Assembly: GCF_002217755.1 (NCBI RefSeq)
Contig: NZ_BCFL01000038.1
Location: 1 to 64,000, forward strand
Source of the DNA: Streptomyces hyaluromycini
Lineage (GTDB): Bacteria; Actinomycetota; Actinomycetes; Streptomycetales; Streptomycetaceae
Length of the DNA: 64,000 nt
Direction of reading: 5' to 3'
The position numbers and the translations under genes are program-made. The notes below the pieces were generated by a model. The model was not told the DNA's origin. It ran no database searches and worked only from the letters and a program-made list of their open reading frames with translations. Position 1 is the stretch's first letter. Each line of letters starts with the position of its first letter. This document shows positions 49,494-57,746 of the stretch, one piece after another.

Positions 49494-49759
49494 ACCGGCT
49501 CGCCGAGCGGAGCAGCTCCACGACCTCGGCGGGCGCCTTCTCCGGGGAGCCGCGTCGTAGGGCGACTGCGGGTCCGTACTCGATCCCGAGCTGTACGGCC
49601 TGGGCGACGGCGTACGGGAGCGCCGTCCAGGGAGGCGGTACGGATGCGGTAGCTGCCCGGGGTATGGGTCTCGGCTCCCGCGAAGACCTCCACCGGGCCG
49701 GTGACGTCGAGGCTCTGGACACCGTCGAAGAGGACGACGAGAACGGTTCGCTGCGCCAT
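49465..49759 (-). pseudogene. Decayed DJ-1/PfpI (GlxA-like) gene
   Basis: The 5' part encodes MAQRTVLVVLFDGVQSLDVT, then GPVEVFAGAETHTPGSYRIR, the start of a DJ-1/PfpI or GlxA-type protein. After about 48 codons the frame shifts and roughly 100 codons of the middle are missing; the 3' part continues in another frame as AVAQAVQLGIEYG and SPEKAPAEVVELLRSASRFI. Between EY and GSPEKAP the third frame reads DPQSPYDA, showing two further compensating single-base shifts. The 3' end overlaps the crotonase gene by 29 bp. Confidence 0.8.
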
Positions 49760-49895
49760 GTCATCGATTGTTGGCCGGTCCGGTGATGGCCGCAATGACG
49801 AACAGCCCACCTTTCCTGCCATGCCGGACGGCGGAACGGGCAGGTATCGGGCCGGACACTGGAGTCCGTACCAACCAGTCAGTAGCGTGCCGCCC

Positions 49896-50765
49896 ATGAC
49901 AACCGCCGCCCTGGAGCCGCGCGCCGGCCGCCGCTGCCACACCCTGCTCAACTCCCTGCACGCGACCCACTTCTTCAGCCCCGAGCTGGCCGAGGAACTG
50001 GCCGCGCTCGGGGTCACCCACCCGCGGGCCGTCAACTTCGCGGTGCGGGCGGCCGCGCTGGGCGCGGTCGGGGCCGGCACGGTGACGGCGACGTTCTACA
50101 ACTACAAGCACGAGCTGGTGGCCCGGCATGTGCCGGCCGTCTGGGAGATCGCCTCCCCGAAGGACGTCCTCGCCGCACGCGCGCGTGCCGTCGACGCGTC
50201 CATGCGGCGGCTGCTCGGCGCGGACGCGGTGGTCTCCGACGGAATGGCCGAGGCCGCGAGGCTCGCGCTGCGCGCCACCGAGGCCTGCTCGCGCTCCGGC
50301 CGCCCGCTGTACGCCGCGCACGCGGACCTGCCGGTGCCTCAGGAGCCCCACCTCGCCTACTGGTACGCGAGCACGCTGCTGCGCGAGCACCGCGGCGACG
50401 GGCACCTCGCGGCGCTGCTGGCGGCCGGTCTGGACGGGCTGGAGGCGGTGGTCACGCACACGGCGACCGGCAAGGGCATGACTCCGAAGTGGGTGTTCGC
50501 CACGCGCGGCTGGAGCCAGGACGACTGGGACGCGGCGGTGGCACGGCTGCGGGAGCGCGGGCTGCTCGACGCGACGGGTGAACTGACCGGGGCAGGGGTG
50601 GAGCTGCGGGCGGAGATCGAGGCGGAGACGGACCGGCTGGACCGGGCGCCGTACGAGCATCTGGGGGCCGAAGGGGTGGCCCGGCTGACGGAGCTCGCGG
50701 CGGGATTCGCGAGGGCGGCGGTGGCCGCGGGGGCTTTTCCGGCGGATCTTGTCGGCAAGGGGTGA
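49896..50765 (+). CDS. SCO6745-like conserved protein
   Basis: 289 aa from the ATG at 49896. It starts MTTAALEPRAGRRCHTLLNS followed by LHATHFFSPELAEELAALGV, and contains KHELVARHVPAVWEIASP and GKGMTPKWVFATRGWSQDDW. I recognise the SCO6745/SalK-like family, common in actinomycetes and sometimes in biosynthetic clusters, with an HTH-like C-terminal part. Function not established. Upstream stands the decayed DJ-1 gene on the other strand. Confidence 0.8.
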   Translation: MTTAALEPRAGRRCHTLLNSLHATHFFSPELAEELAALGVTHPRAVNFAVRAAALGAVGAGTVTATFYNYKHELVARHVPAVWEIASPKDVLAARARAVDASMRRLLGADAVVSDGMAEAARLALRATEACSRSGRPLYAAHADLPVPQEPHLAYWYASTLLREHRGDGHLAALLAAGLDGLEAVVTHTATGKGMTPKWVFATRGWSQDDWDAAVARLRERGLLDATGELTGAGVELRAEIEAETDRLDRAPYEHLGAEGVARLTELAAGFARAAVAAGAFPADLVGKG

Positions 50766-51102
50766 GGGGGCCGGGTGTCGGTGTCGGGGGCCGGTTCGGC
50801 ACCGCCGGACGACGCCGTCGGGGCTGAGCGCCGTTGCGGCGGATCAAAGGGAGCAGGCGCTCCAAGGGGTGGGCGATCGAGGAGGGCGGGCGGACCGGAA
50901 GGAGCGGGCGATCGCGGGGGGCGACAGTCGGTGATCCTTTGGTCTGGTGGGCGGCGGATTCGCTCGGGTGTGTGATCGGTTCCCCGGGTGGGCGACGGAT
51001 TCACGGAGAGTCCGTGTCGCGGAAAGGCGCCCTGGGGCCCGGTTGTCGGTGTCACCTGCCACAATTGCGGCGCAACCTCAGTGGAGAAGGCGGTACGGGA
51101 TC
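50766..51102. other. Intergenic region upstream of tex
   Basis: 337 bp, G-rich, with short internal duplications: TGGGCGGCGGATTC (50949-50962) and TGGGCGACGGATTC (50989-51002). The tex promoter should be here but I cannot name its hexamers. No gene seen. Confidence 0.35.
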
Positions 51103-53490
51103 GTGACGACACCCGGGTCCCTGGTTCCAGGGTCCATCGAAGGCAGGATCGCCGAGGAGCTCGGCGTACGGGAGCGGCAGGTCAAGGCTGCCGTGGAGCT
51201 GCTCGACGGCGGTTCGACGGTGCCCTTCATCGCCCGCTACCGCAAGGAAGCGACCGAGATGCTCGACGACGCGCAGCTGCGCACGCTCGAGGAGCGGCTG
51301 CGCTATCTGCGGGAGCTGGAAGAGCGGCGGGCGGCGATCCTGGAGTCGGTGCGGGAGCAGGGCAAGCTCACCGACGAGCTGGCGGCGCAGATCCGGGGCG
51401 CCGAGACCAAGGCGCGGCTGGAGGACATCTACCTGCCGTACAAGCCGAAGCGGCGGACCAAGGCGCAGATCGCGCGGGAGGCCGGCCTGGAGCCGCTGGC
51501 CGAGGGGCTGCTCGGGGACCCGGGCGTGGAGCCGCTGGCGGCCGCCGCCGCCTTCGTCGATGCCGACAAGGGTGTCGCCGATCCGCAGGCCGCCCTGGAG
51601 GGTGCCCGCGCGATCCTCACCGAGCGGTTCTCGGAGGACGCCGACCTCGTCGGTGAGCTGCGTGAGCGCATGTGGGTGCGCGGCCGGCTCGCCGCGAAGG
51701 TGCGGGACGGCAAGGAGGAGGCGGGCGCGAAGTTCGCCGACTACTTCGAGTTCGCCGAGCCGTTCACCGAGCTGCCCTCGCACCGCATCCTGGCGATGCT
51801 GCGCGGCGAGAAGGAGGAGGTCCTCGACCTCGTCCTGGAGCCGGAGGAGCCGACGGAGGGCCCGTCCTCGTTCGAGGGGATCGTCGCCCACAAGTTCGGG
51901 ATCGCCGACCGCGGCCGCCCGGCCGACAAGTGGCTGTCGGACACGGTCCGCTGGGCCTGGCGCACCCGCCTCCTCGTCCACCTCGGCATCGACCTGCGGC
52001 TGCGCCTGCGTACGGCCGCCGAGGACGAGGCGGTCGACGTCTTCGCGGCGAACCTGCGCGACCTGCTGCTCGCCGCCCCGGCCGGCACCCGCGCGACGCT
52101 GGGCCTGGACCCCGGTTTCCGGACCGGCGTGAAGGTGGCCGTCGTCGACGCCACCGGCAAGGTGGTCGCCACCGACGTCATCTACCCGCACGTCCCGGCC
52201 AACAAGTGGGACGAGGCGATCGCCAAGCTGGCCCGGCTCGCCAAGGAGCACGCGGTCGAGCTGATCGCGATCGGCAACGGCACGGCGTCCCGCGAGACCG
52301 ACAAGCTCGCCGGTGAGCTCATCACCAGGCACCCGGAGCTGACGGTCACCAAGGTGATGGTGTCCGAGGCCGGCGCGTCCGTGTACTCGGCCTCCGCGTT
52401 CGCCTCGCAGGAGCTGCCCGACATGGACGTGTCGCTGCGCGGCGCCGTGTCGATCGCCCGCCGGCTCCAGGACCCCCTGGCCGAGCTGGTGAAGATCGAC
52501 CCCAAGTCCATCGGCGTCGGCCAGTACCAGCACGACCTGTCCGAGATGAAGCTGTCCCGCTCGCTGGACGCGGTGGTCGAGGACTGTGTGAACGGCGTGG
52601 GCGTGGACGTCAACACGGCGTCGGCCCCGCTCCTCGCCCGCGTCTCGGGCATCACCTCCGGGCTCGCCGAGAACATCGTCGCCCACCGCGACACCAACGG
52701 CCCGTTCACCTCCCGCGGCCAGCTGAAGAAGGTGGCCCGGCTCGGCCCGAAGGCGTACGAGCAGTGCGCGGGCTTCCTGCGCATCCGCGGCGGCGACGAC
52801 CCACTGGACGCGTCGAGCGTCCACCCGGAGGCGTATCCCGTCGTACGGCGCATGGTGAAGACGTCGGGTCAGGAGGTGGCCGCACTCATCGGCAACACGG
52901 GTGCGCTGCGCTCGCTGCGGCCGACGGACTTCGTGGACGAGACGTTCGGTCTGCCGACCGTCACCGACATCCTCAAGGAGCTGGAGAAGCCGGGGCGCGA
53001 CCCGCGTCCGGCCTTCAAGACGGCCACGTTCAAGGAGGGCGTCGAGAAGATCGCCGACCTGTCCTCGGGAATGGTCCTGGAGGGAGTCGTCACGAACGTG
53101 GCGGCGTTCGGCGCGTTCGTCGACATCGGTGTGCACCAGGACGGCCTGGTCCATGTCTCCGCGATGTCCAAGACGTTCGTCAAGGACCCGCGGGACGTGG
53201 TGAAGCCGGGTGACATCGTCAAGGTGAAGGTCCTCGACGTGGACATCCCGCGCAAGCGGATCTCGCTGACGCTGCGGCTGGACGACGAGGCCGCTCCGCA
53301 GCAGGCGGGCCGACAGGGCGACGGCGGCGAACGGCGCCAGCGGGGCGGGCGTCCGCCGCAGCAGCGGCAACAGCAGCAGCGTCAGGGCGGCGGTGCTCGT
53401 CAGGCGTCGGCGACGCCGCCGGCGAACAGTGCGATGGCCGATGCGCTGCGCCGGGCCGGGTTGCTGGGCGGGAAGGACGGCAAGCGCTGA
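51103..53490 (+). CDS. tex: RNA-binding transcription accessory protein Tex
   Basis: 795 aa from the GTG at 51103. Domain order is typical: N-terminal Tex_N (about 10-190; LGVRERQVKAAVELLDGGST), a YqgF/RNase-H-like domain (about 325-450; TLGLDPGFRTGVKVAVVD), helix-hairpin-helix (about 495-560; VGVDVNTASAPLLARVSGI) and a C-terminal S1 domain (about 655-725; MVLEGVVTNVAAFGAFVDIG). A Gln/Arg/Gly-rich tail (RQQQQRQGGG) ends the protein. Tex is a conserved nucleic-acid-binding factor in transcription and stress tolerance. Confidence 0.96.
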   Translation: MTTPGSLVPGSIEGRIAEELGVRERQVKAAVELLDGGSTVPFIARYRKEATEMLDDAQLRTLEERLRYLRELEERRAAILESVREQGKLTDELAAQIRGAETKARLEDIYLPYKPKRRTKAQIAREAGLEPLAEGLLGDPGVEPLAAAAAFVDADKGVADPQAALEGARAILTERFSEDADLVGELRERMWVRGRLAAKVRDGKEEAGAKFADYFEFAEPFTELPSHRILAMLRGEKEEVLDLVLEPEEPTEGPSSFEGIVAHKFGIADRGRPADKWLSDTVRWAWRTRLLVHLGIDLRLRLRTAAEDEAVDVFAANLRDLLLAAPAGTRATLGLDPGFRTGVKVAVVDATGKVVATDVIYPHVPANKWDEAIAKLARLAKEHAVELIAIGNGTASRETDKLAGELITRHPELTVTKVMVSEAGASVYSASAFASQELPDMDVSLRGAVSIARRLQDPLAELVKIDPKSIGVGQYQHDLSEMKLSRSLDAVVEDCVNGVGVDVNTASAPLLARVSGITSGLAENIVAHRDTNGPFTSRGQLKKVARLGPKAYEQCAGFLRIRGGDDPLDASSVHPEAYPVVRRMVKTSGQEVAALIGNTGALRSLRPTDFVDETFGLPTVTDILKELEKPGRDPRPAFKTATFKEGVEKIADLSSGMVLEGVVTNVAAFGAFVDIGVHQDGLVHVSAMSKTFVKDPRDVVKPGDIVKVKVLDVDIPRKRISLTLRLDDEAAPQQAGRQGDGGERRQRGGRPPQQRQQQQRQGGGARQASATPPANSAMADALRRAGLLGGKDGKR

Positions 53491-53532
53491 GGGTGCCTTG
53501 CGGGGGTGGTCGGGGAACTGCGGGTCCGTTGT

Positions 53533-53570
53533 GGCTGGTCGCGCAGTTCCTCGCGCCCCTTAAGGGGCGC
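53533..53570. repeat. Dispersed hairpin repeat, copy 2
   Basis: GGCTGGTCGCGCAGTTCCTC then GCGCCCCTTAAGGGGCGC, 43 bp after the tex stop. GCGCCCCTTAAGGGGCGC is a perfect palindrome and could end transcription. Confidence 0.85.
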
Positions 53571-53684
53571 ATTTCGCCGGAGATCCGCGGGCCGGGTGAC
53601 CGTCGGTGAACTTGAGGCGAAAGGGGCATGTCAGCTCGCCGCCGTATCTGTGCGTGCCCCATGATCGTGCATAGCGTTCGCCTC

Positions 53685-54410
53685 ATGCGCACACGAGGTG
53701 GGAGGCAGTTGCTGTTGACCGGGCTACTGATGGCCGCAACAGCGGCCTGTGATTCGGGAGTTCACTATTCCGTTCCCGATACGCAGGTCAGTTCCCGGAC
53801 GACGGCGCGGCCTGGCGCGGCCACGACGCCGGTCTCTCCCGCTCGGCGCCACGCCAAGGCCACCGCAGCCGCCGAGGCACCTGCTTCCAGCTCGACGGCC
53901 GCTCCCTCGAACACCCGGTCCCGCACCACCACGGCACCCAGCGCCCCCACCTGCACGACGCACGACCTCGCAGCCTCGGAGGGGCGGACCAGTCCTCAGG
54001 TGGGCGGCGGCCAGGGGTTCGCCGCGGAGATCGTGTTGCGCAATCGCTCGCACTCGACGTGCCGGCTGAGTGGTTGGCCCGGTCTCACCTTCTTCGGTGA
54101 CGCCACCATCTACGTCTGTACGACAGCCGACCCCCCGGGCTGCAAGGGCGGGCCGGTGAGCACCTCGGGCACCCGCCCGTTCAAGGTCAGCAGGTCCGGA
54201 GCGGCCGCCCCGCCTGTCGTCCTGCTCGCCCCGGGTCACACCACGTCGTTCGTGCTGCACTCGAACGACTTGTGCATGGGGGTGGGCGCCCCCTACGGCG
54301 TGGACATCCGTCTGCCCGGCGGCTCCCGGCCGCTGCCCCTGGTGCCCGGTCCCAACCTCTCCCCCTGTGACGACAAGCTCGACGTCACCGCATTCGGCTC
54401 CACCGCCTGA
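53685..54410 (+). CDS. DUF4232-domain lipoprotein
   Basis: 241 aa from the ATG at 53685. The N-terminus RGGRQLLLTGLLMAATAACD is a lipoprotein signal with the lipidated cysteine at about residue 22. A Ser/Thr/Ala-rich linker (about 23-90) precedes a DUF4232 beta-domain (about 95-240; GGGQGFAAEIVLRNRSHSTC, LSGWPGLTFFG, LAPGHTTSFVLH). Exported, membrane-anchored, function unknown. TAGCGT 7 nt before the ATG and no ribosome-binding site suggest a leaderless transcript. Confidence 0.85.
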   Translation: MRTRGGRQLLLTGLLMAATAACDSGVHYSVPDTQVSSRTTARPGAATTPVSPARRHAKATAAAEAPASSSTAAPSNTRSRTTTAPSAPTCTTHDLAASEGRTSPQVGGGQGFAAEIVLRNRSHSTCRLSGWPGLTFFGDATIYVCTTADPPGCKGGPVSTSGTRPFKVSRSGAAAPPVVLLAPGHTTSFVLHSNDLCMGVGAPYGVDIRLPGGSRPLPLVPGPNLSPCDDKLDVTAFGSTA

Positions 54411-54442
54411 CCCAGCCGCAACCCGGCGCCGGACCGTGCCTG

Positions 54443-56959
54443 TCAGACGTATCCGCGGCGCTGTACGAAACCGAGCGCGGCCGCCCCCAGCGGGACGTTG
54501 AGCCAGAACGTGAGCAGCCGGTAGACCAGGACCGCCGAGGTCGCCGGGCCGGCCGGCACGCCGAGGGCGGTCAGGCCCGCGATGAGGCCCGCTTCGAGCG
54601 CGCCGAGACCGCCGGGGACCGGGGCCGCGTTGGCGAGCAGGCGGGCCGCCATGTAGGCGGCACCGAGCTGGACGAACGGGAGGTCGCCGCCGAGCGCGTG
54701 GAGGCTGAGGGCGAGCCCGACGATCTGGATGACGGGCAGGCCGAACATGCCGACCACGCCGAGGGCCAGCTTGGCGGGGTCGGCGGCGATCCCGGTGAGC
54801 GTCGTGCCCGCCGCGCGCAGGAACGGCCACACCTTCTCGCGCAGGAGGCGCCGGCCGGGCGGGGTCAGGCCGAGCAGCCCTCCGGCGGCCAGCACGAGGA
54901 CGATCGCGGGCAGGGTGTACTTGCCGACGGGCAGGTCCAGATGCACCCCGCCGTGACGCTGTCCGGCCGCGGCGAAGAACACGGTGGCGACCACCACGTT
55001 GGAGACCGCGCCGGCCAGGCTCTGGAGCCCGACGGAGGCCGTCGCCGCGCCGGTCTCGATCCCCGTCTTCTGGAGATAGCGCAGGTTGAGCGCCATACCG
55101 CCGACGTTGCCCGGGGTGATCCGGTTCAGGAAGGAGCTGGCGAACTGCACCTGGTAGGTGGCCCGGAACGGCAGCCGCCCGGGGATGCTGCCCAGTTGCA
55201 GACAGGTCGAGAACCCCTGCGAGACGAAGGTGACGGGCACGACCGCGAGCAGCCACCACCAGTTGGCGTCGCGCAGCGCATGGAGGGCGGCCGGGGCGTT
55301 GGCGAGCTGTGGCAGCACGAGGTGGAGCACCAGGAACGCGCCGGCCAGGCCCAGGACGCTCTTCCAGGTGAACCGGGCGAGCGGGGCCGGTTTGGCGGCC
55401 GGGACCTCGCATGCGCCGCGCACCTCCGCGGCGAGGTCGTGCATCAGGTTCGGCCGGCCGCCGGGGCGCAGCGTGCGGCGCCGGGTGCCGGCCGTGGCCT
55501 CCCGGGCGCGGGCCTGGTCGTAGCGGGCCACCTCGCGGCGGGCGGGGCCGAGCAGGGCGAGCGGTTGCAGGTACGGCAGGGCGGTCGCGAGCCGTTCGGG
55601 GCCGAGGCCGGCCAGGGCGCAGGCGGTGGCGCGGGCCGGTCCGACGCGTACGGCGGTGGTGGCGAGCAGTTCGGCGAGGTCACTGCCCAGCGTCTCGGGC
55701 GGCGCGTTGAGCTGGGCCCGGGCGAACGCGGTGAGCCTGGGGCCGCCGTCCGGTGCGACGAGGATGTGCTCGGGGCGCAACGCCCGGTGCGCGAGGCGGT
55801 GTTCCTGGATGCGGGCCACGGCCGCCCAGGCCTCGCCGAGCAGGGTGTCGGTCAGCTCCTCGTCGGGGAGCGCGGACAGCGGACGGGCGTCCGTCCCGAC
55901 CGTCACCACCACCGCACCGCCCCCGGCCACGGGGTAGGCGATGACGGGGTCGGCGACCCGGGCGCCGGTGCGGGCGGCGAAGACCAGCATGAGCAGTTCG
56001 TGCTCGGCGGCCCCGAGCGGCGTCTGCTCGCCGGGGTCGGCCGGGTGGCGCAGCAGGACGCGCCGGGCGAGCCGGTGGAACAGGTCGCGGCCCCGGTCCT
56101 CGGCGGCGAGGGCGCGTACGGTCAGCTGCGCGCCCTCGGCGGTCTGGGCGCCGTAGAGGACGCCCTCGCCGAGGAGCTGGCGGTCCGCCGGGAGTTCGCG
56201 GAGGGTGGCAAGGGGGATCCCGCAGGCGACCAGGGCGTCGGCCACGGCCTGGGCCGGCGGACGGTCGGGCGGGCCGCCTGCCATGAGCAGGACGGCCGAT
56301 CCGGCGACGCCGCCGACGACCAGGGCCCCGAACGCGTCCAGCGGGACCAGCGAGGCGGCCAGCGCGCCGAGCGCGGCGCACCCGACGGTCAGGGCCCACA
56401 GCGTCCGCCGCCACGGCCGGGCCAGCCAGGGGCCCGCGGCGACGACCGCGGAGGCGCAGGCCGCCAGGTACACCGCCGACGGCCAGCCCGCGTGCACCAG
56501 TCCGCCACGGCCGACGAGCACCTCCGGCCACAGTTCGGGTCTGCTCTCGGCCAGCGCGAGCCGGGTGAGCGTCCAGCCGACGGCCGCGCCCAGGGCCGCG
56601 GCGGGCAGCACCCTCGACACCGCGTCGAACCGGCGCCGTACGACGAGGACGGCCAGGGCGGCGAGCGGTGCGAGCATGGCGACCGCCTGCACCGTGCCGA
56701 GCAGTGCGTCGCGCAGGTCAGGCGGCAGCGCGGTGGCCGCGCTGAGCAGGCCCTGCTGCGCCCTGCGGGCGAAGTCCCGGGTGGCGACCGCCACCAGGAC
56801 CGTCAGGGCGAGGACGGCCAGGGAGACCAGCAGCCGCAGCAGGTCGGCCGCGCGGCGCACGTCCTGGGGCGGCGGGGCGTCGACGGTGGGCGCCGCCCCG
56901 CCGCTCCCGGCCGCGCCCACGATGTCGGAGGACAGCAGCATGCCGTGCCGGTCGGTCAT
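54443..56959 (-). CDS. Flippase-type (MprF/UPF0104-like) membrane protein with pseudokinase domain
   Basis: 838 aa from the ATG at 56957-56959. The N-terminal 230 residues have about five membrane helices and vaguely recall a PAP2 phosphatase (HAGWPSAVY, no SGH). Residues about 255-440 resemble an atypical protein kinase, but the catalytic residues are changed: VRAL instead of VxxK, HRALRPEH (391-398) instead of HRDxxxxN, and TAFA (410-413) instead of DFG. The C-terminal 300 residues are a lysylphosphatidylglycerol-synthase transmembrane/flippase domain (SSFLNRITPGNVGGMALNLR, AAPVPGGLGALEAGLIAGLT). Probably a lipid flippase regulated by a pseudokinase. Confidence 0.87.
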   Translation of the reverse strand: MTDRHGMLLSSDIVGAAGSGGAAPTVDAPPPQDVRRAADLLRLLVSLAVLALTVLVAVATRDFARRAQQGLLSAATALPPDLRDALLGTVQAVAMLAPLAALAVLVVRRRFDAVSRVLPAAALGAAVGWTLTRLALAESRPELWPEVLVGRGGLVHAGWPSAVYLAACASAVVAAGPWLARPWRRTLWALTVGCAALGALAASLVPLDAFGALVVGGVAGSAVLLMAGGPPDRPPAQAVADALVACGIPLATLRELPADRQLLGEGVLYGAQTAEGAQLTVRALAAEDRGRDLFHRLARRVLLRHPADPGEQTPLGAAEHELLMLVFAARTGARVADPVIAYPVAGGGAVVVTVGTDARPLSALPDEELTDTLLGEAWAAVARIQEHRLAHRALRPEHILVAPDGGPRLTAFARAQLNAPPETLGSDLAELLATTAVRVGPARATACALAGLGPERLATALPYLQPLALLGPARREVARYDQARAREATAGTRRRTLRPGGRPNLMHDLAAEVRGACEVPAAKPAPLARFTWKSVLGLAGAFLVLHLVLPQLANAPAALHALRDANWWWLLAVVPVTFVSQGFSTCLQLGSIPGRLPFRATYQVQFASSFLNRITPGNVGGMALNLRYLQKTGIETGAATASVGLQSLAGAVSNVVVATVFFAAAGQRHGGVHLDLPVGKYTLPAIVLVLAAGGLLGLTPPGRRLLREKVWPFLRAAGTTLTGIAADPAKLALGVVGMFGLPVIQIVGLALSLHALGGDLPFVQLGAAYMAARLLANAAPVPGGLGALEAGLIAGLTALGVPAGPATSAVLVYRLLTFWLNVPLGAAALGFVQRRGYV

Positions 56960-57110
56960 GTCCCGCCCCCGGCGGGGTTGCGAGGACGGCCCATGCGCGC
57001 GCTCCTTCGGGCACAGGTCCGGCTCCCCCGGACGTCGGCCCATGGTTCCATGCGGCCGGAGTTCCGCGCCTCCGTCGAATGACTGTGGTCAGACGCAGTA
57101 GGCCGACGGA

Positions 57111-57584
57111 TCATGTCTCCTTCGGAGGCTGGACGGTGCCGTTCATCCGGGCGCGGTTCTCCGCGAGCAGTTCCTGGACGCGCTTCTCTACCTCCACGGG
57201 GTCGACGCCGAGGGCACGGCCCATGTGGATGGACCACACCTCCGAGCGCACGTTGGTCTCGAAGTCCAGGTCGGCGCGGACGTTCTCGCGGGCGGCCTGC
57301 CGGTTCTGGCTCACCATCACGAACGTGGACAGGAAGATCGCCTCCAGGCTGACGATCATCGTGAGCAGCCCGAAGGGGAACGGGTCCCAGATCGCGCCTT
57401 CGCCGAACACGCCCTCGTTGCACACGATCCAGACCGCGAACCACAGGGCGTGCAGATACACGAACGTCATGGTTCCGGCGAAGGCGGTGATCGCGTCCGC
57501 GATGCGGTCCTGGGTGCCGCGCAATTGCGCGAGGACGTCCTGTTCGTTCACGATCCGTAGGGCCGGTCGCTTCGGTGTACCCAT
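57111..57584 (-). CDS. DUF1003 membrane protein
   Basis: 157 aa with two membrane helices (about 38-56 and 70-92). The region ITAFAGTMTFVYLHALWFAV, WDPFPFGLLTMIVSLEAIFL and STFVMVSQNRQAARENVRAD is diagnostic for DUF1003. Unknown function; members sometimes accompany Mg or Mn transport genes. Apparently a single-gene unit between the flippase and ABC-F genes. Confidence 0.9.
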   Translation of the reverse strand: MGTPKRPALRIVNEQDVLAQLRGTQDRIADAITAFAGTMTFVYLHALWFAVWIVCNEGVFGEGAIWDPFPFGLLTMIVSLEAIFLSTFVMVSQNRQAARENVRADLDFETNVRSEVWSIHMGRALGVDPVEVEKRVQELLAENRARMNGTVQPPKET

Positions 57585-57690
57585 GGTCCCTCCCTGCCCT
57601 GTGTCCGATGATGATCGCAGCGTACGGTGCGGGGCCGACAGCGCCGTAGGGGGTGTCGGGTCGGGTAGTTCGGCGGCTGCGGGTGCGTGG

Positions 57691-57729
57691 GGGCTGGTCG
57701 CGCAGTTCCCCGCGCCCCTGAAGGGGCGC
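57691..57729. repeat. Dispersed hairpin repeat, copy 3
   Basis: GGGCTGGTCGCGCAGTTCCC then CGCGCCCCTGAAGGGGCGC, 17 bp beyond the ABC-F stop. Near-identical to copies 1 and 2. Confidence 0.85.
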
Positions 57730-57746
57730 CTGCAGTTGGGGAGCTT

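Noticed and set aside
51052..53370. 772-codon minus-strand open frame
   Set aside because: Antisense to tex; no ribosome site and no homology.
54698..57082. 794-codon plus-strand open frame
   Set aside because: Antisense to the flippase gene, with Gly/Gln/Arg-rich composition typical of GC-skewed shadow frames and no recognisable domain.
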